The notes under the pieces were generated by a model. The model did no database searches. It had not been told where the DNA came from and saw only the letters and a list, made by a program, of their open reading frames with translations. A DNA stretch of 64,000 nucleotides from Rickettsiella endosymbiont of Rhagonycha lignosa (GTDB lineage Bacteria; Pseudomonadota; Gammaproteobacteria; Diplorickettsiales; Diplorickettsiaceae), in NCBI RefSeq assembly GCF_964031165.1, contig NZ_OZ035011.1, positions 1-64,000 on the forward strand, in the 5' to 3' direction. Each line of letters opens with the position of its first letter. The first letter of the stretch is position 1. The position numbers were made by a program, and so were the translations under genes. Below, in pieces: positions 61,361 to 64,000 of this stretch.

Positions 61361-62728
61361 TCAGATTGATTGTGCCAGCTCAGTCGCATAACCTAAATAA
61401 CTAGTAGGCGATAATTCAAGTAATTTTTCTTTGATATCGTCAGGAATTTTTAGTTCGTTAATAAATTGATGAAGGGTTTCTTGATTAAGTTTTTTACCTT
61501 GCGTCAAGATTTTTAATTTTTCGTAGGGCATTTCAGTAGCATATCGTCTTAAAATAGTTTGTATGGCTTCAGCCAAAATTTCCCAATGTTGATTAAGATC
61601 TTCAAGCAATTTAGTATCATCGATGGAAATTTTTTCTAAACCACACTGTAAACTATTGTAAGCAACTAAATTATATGCAAACGCCGTTCCAAGATTACGT
61701 AATAATGTTGAGTCTCTTAAATCACGCTGCCAACGGGAGATAGGTAAGGTTCTTGAAAAATGTTGATATAAGTTATTAGCTAAACTGAGATTTCCTTCAG
61801 CATTTTCAAAATCGATGGGATTAATTTTATGCGGCATGGTCGATGAGCCAATTTCACCTATTTTGACTTTTTGTTTGAAATAACCCAAAGAAATATAACC
61901 CCAAAAATCGGCTGTCAAATTTATTAATATATTATTAATCCGTTTTAAACTATCACAATATTCTGCAATATAGTCATGAGGTTCAATCTGTGTAGTATAA
62001 GCATTCCAATCTAAATTTAGACTGGTTACAAATTTTTTACTAAGCTCAGGCCAATCAATCTCAGGATAAGCAATCCGATGAGCATTGTAATTGCCAATAG
62101 CGCCATTAAATTTACCGTAAATTTTTACTGCAGCGAATATTTTTTCCTGAGCTAATAAGCGTTGAGTAAAATTCGCAAATTCTTTACCCATTGTCGTAGG
62201 TACAGCGGGTTGGCCGTGCGTACGACCCAGCATAGGATGTGTGGAGTATTGATGTGAATATTTTTTTAAATAAATTATTAATTGCTGAATTGCAGGGAGT
62301 AAATGTTGAGTCCGTACGTCCTTGAGCATTAAAGCATAAGCTAAATTATTAATATCATCAGACGTACAGCCAAAATGTATAAATTCACGGATTGATTCGA
62401 ACTCTGGATTTTTAGCTAGTTTTTCTTTTAAAAAATACTCAACGGCTTTAATATCGTGTCGCGTTGTTTTCTCTAATGTTTTAATTCTTTCAGCATCTTC
62501 CAAATTAAAATTTTCAATAATATGATTCAATTGTTGCTGAGTTGTTTGAGAAAATGCAGGAATTTCCTTGATACCAGAATGGTTAGCCAGGGCTTCTAGC
62601 CAGCGTATCTCAATTAATACTCTAAAATAAAATAAAGCATATTCGCTACATAAGGGACGCAAACTATCGGTTTTATCTGAATAACGACCATCAATAGGAG
62701 AAATTGCGGTTAAAGGATTGAGTTGCAC
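61361..62728 (-). CDS. purB: Adenylosuccinate lyase
   Basis: Acts twice in purine synthesis. 455 aa. Signature GSSTMPHKINPIDFENAEGN near residue 295, catalytic-histidine regions TTRHDIKAVE and GRTHGQPAVPTTMGKE. It starts at a GTG with ribosome site GAGG. Gene order hpf-purB on the same strand, 20 nt apart. Confidence 0.97.
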   Translation of the reverse strand: MQLNPLTAISPIDGRYSDKTDSLRPLCSEYALFYFRVLIEIRWLEALANHSGIKEIPAFSQTTQQQLNHIIENFNLEDAERIKTLEKTTRHDIKAVEYFLKEKLAKNPEFESIREFIHFGCTSDDINNLAYALMLKDVRTQHLLPAIQQLIIYLKKYSHQYSTHPMLGRTHGQPAVPTTMGKEFANFTQRLLAQEKIFAAVKIYGKFNGAIGNYNAHRIAYPEIDWPELSKKFVTSLNLDWNAYTTQIEPHDYIAEYCDSLKRINNILINLTADFWGYISLGYFKQKVKIGEIGSSTMPHKINPIDFENAEGNLSLANNLYQHFSRTLPISRWQRDLRDSTLLRNLGTAFAYNLVAYNSLQCGLEKISIDDTKLLEDLNQHWEILAEAIQTILRRYATEMPYEKLKILTQGKKLNQETLHQFINELKIPDDIKEKLLELSPTSYLGYATELAQSI

Positions 62729-62748
62729 AGGGGCCTCGATAAGTTTAT

Positions 62749-63084
62749 TTAAAGCTCTTCGGATTCCTCTGGACCATATTTTTCTGATCTATCATGTCTT
62801 TTTTCTTTAATTTTTTGTTTATGTTTATTAATTTGCTGCTCTATTCTGTCAATTAAATTGTCAATTGCAGAATATAGATTTTCATTTTCAGCACTAGCAT
62901 AAAATTCAGTACCATGTGTATGAACTAGCGCTTTAGCGACTTGATCTAAATTTTCAAGACTTAATGTGATATGTATGGCAGTAGTTTTATGAGTTATACG
63001 TTCCAGTCGTTTAAACTTATCTAGTATATATTGTTTTAAAGCGTCCGTAACTTTAATACCATCATCTGTAATAGTAATTTGCAT
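62749..63084 (-). CDS. hpf: Ribosome hibernation factor HPF
   Basis: 111 aa, short-form ribosome hibernation protein. MQITITDDGIKVTDALKQYI and LYSAIDNLIDRIEQQINKHKQK match; the tail is acidic. Ribosome site agaggg. It follows lptB with a 215-nt gap; in E. coli rpoN lies between them. Confidence 0.95.
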   Translation of the reverse strand: MQITITDDGIKVTDALKQYILDKFKRLERITHKTTAIHITLSLENLDQVAKALVHTHGTEFYASAENENLYSAIDNLIDRIEQQINKHKQKIKEKRHDRSEKYGPEESEEL

Positions 63085-63299
63085 TAGACCCTCTATCTTT
63101 ATAATGTATTGTCTTTGATATTCTAAAATAATTTAGTGATTATACCTTAGGTTGAACAGTAAAGTAGAGCACGATCTATTCCCTAGAGTATTTTTTAACC
63201 CTAAGGGAATTTTTAAAGAAAGGCGGAAATTTAATTTTTTTCATAGGACAATTTGAGTAAAATTTAAACAATTTTTATCTATTTTACACAGATCTATGA

Positions 63300-64000
63300 C
63301 TATAGATCAAATTCATGACCCAAATAGACTTCCCTAACACGTTGATTATTTAATACTTCTTTTGGAGTCCCCACATAGATAGTTTCTCCTTCACTCACTA
63401 TATAAGCACGTTTACAAATCGTAAGAGTTTCTCGAACATTATGATCGGTAATCAAAACTCCGATGCCACGCCGACTAAGATGAATAATCATGCGTTTAAT
63501 ATCAACAACAGAAATGGGATCGATTCCAGCAAAAGGTTCATCTAATAACATGAATTTTGGCTCCATGGCCAAAGCACGGGCAATTTCAACACGACGCCGT
63601 TCCCCACCCGATAAGCTAATTCCTAATGTATCGCGGATATGAGTTATATGGAACTCATGAAGAAGATTTTCGAGATGTTGTTTACGTTGTTCTTTTGAAA
63701 GATCTTTACGTAATTGGAGTATAGCGAGAATATTATCAGCGACAGATAATTTACGAAATATTGAAGGTTCCTGAGGTAAGTAACCGATGCCTGCCTTAGC
63801 ACGAGCATGCATCGGCAAACGAGTAATATTATGATTATCTAATAAAATTTTACCTTGTGCACTTTCAATTAGACCCACAATCAAATAAAAGCTTGTGGTT
63901 TTTCCAGCGCCATTAGGGCCTAACAAACCTACTACTTCTCCGGTTTCTAGTTCTAAAGAAACATTTTTGACAACAACGCGAGAATGGTAGCGTTTAGCCA
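63300..64000 (-). CDS. lptB: LPS export ATPase LptB (cut by window edge)
   Basis: ATPase of the LptB2FGC complex that drives LPS from the inner membrane. The frame is open to the window edge; the N-terminal few residues (about eight) are missing. Reads [20 protein letters not shown] at the edge, then Walker [32 protein letters not shown], signature [15 protein letters not shown], Walker [14 protein letters not shown]. Confidence 0.97.
   Translation of the reverse strand, partial: AKRYHSRVVVKNVSLELETGEVVGLLGPNGAGKTTSFYLIVGLIESAQGKILLDNHNITRLPMHARAKAGIGYLPQEPSIFRKLSVADNILAILQLRKDLSKEQRKQHLENLLHEFHITHIRDTLGISLSGGERRRVEIARALAMEPKFMLLDEPFAGIDPISVVDIKRMIIHLSRRGIGVLITDHNVRETLTICKRAYIVSEGETIYVGTPKEVLNNQRVREVYLGHEFDL

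Overview
This 64 kb window is compact, AT-rich (by eye roughly 35% GC) bacterial chromosome carrying core genes of a gammaproteobacterium. Evidence for this is the dnaA-dnaN-recF block, the atpIBEFHAGDC-glmU run, rppH-ptsP, ubiE-ubiJ-ubiB-tatA and lptB-hpf. The low GC, an ankyrin-repeat protein, a Kdo hydroxylase, freshly broken genes, many single-gene transcription units and the lack of a visible LexA box before recA all fit a host-associated member of the Legionellales (Coxiellaceae-like, e.g. near Rickettsiella or Coxiella). That placement is inference; no rRNA or other strong taxonomic marker lies in the window.

Layout. 1-3940: replication start genes (dnaA cut by one base at the left edge), recF, an SMR exporter where gyrB often sits, and a perfect 16-bp parS centromere site. 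3958-6841: two duplicated small lipoproteins, trhO with a tRNA-Thr(UGU) directly upstream, and a frameshifted membrane acyltransferase. 7047-22211: birA, kdoO, comM, ubiK, a phosphotransferase-kinase fusion, cfa, rppH-ptsP, a DprE1-like oxidase, prlC, recX-recA. 22442-25246: ADP-heptose synthesis (hldE-hldD, coupled by ATGA) and a ComEA-like protein. 25327-29051: two copies of a roughly 120-bp MITE-like repeat, one inside the ATP synthase operon between atpE and atpF. 27320-35836: F1Fo ATP synthase operon, then glmU. 35837-45694: secreted glycosidase-like protein, release-factor-like 'host attachment' protein, amidase, sodC, LysR regulator, DprE2-like reductase, DUF190-crcB, acnB, a YggS-family protein. 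45703-55350: alpha2-type glycyl-tRNA synthetase, typA, an unknown protein, the ubiquinone genes ubiE-ubiJ-ubiB, an orphan TatA-like protein overlapping a stand-alone receiver protein, an ankyrin protein, and ispH. 55390-64000: aqpZ, a type IV pilin, sppA, clpB, a frameshifted YiiX-like peptidase, purB, hpf, and lptB cut by the right edge.

How it fits together: lipopolysaccharide is a recurring theme (hldE/hldD, kdoO, lptB, glmU), as are ubiquinone and energy (ubiE/J/B/K, atp operon, cytochrome c5, acnB) and DNA uptake or pili (comM, comEA-like, PilE). I see no prophage, CRISPR array, secretion gene cluster or defence island. The best candidates for something new are the repeat inserted in the atp operon, the tRNA-Thr/trhO pairing, the TatA-receiver-ankyrin cluster, and two genes each broken by a single base.
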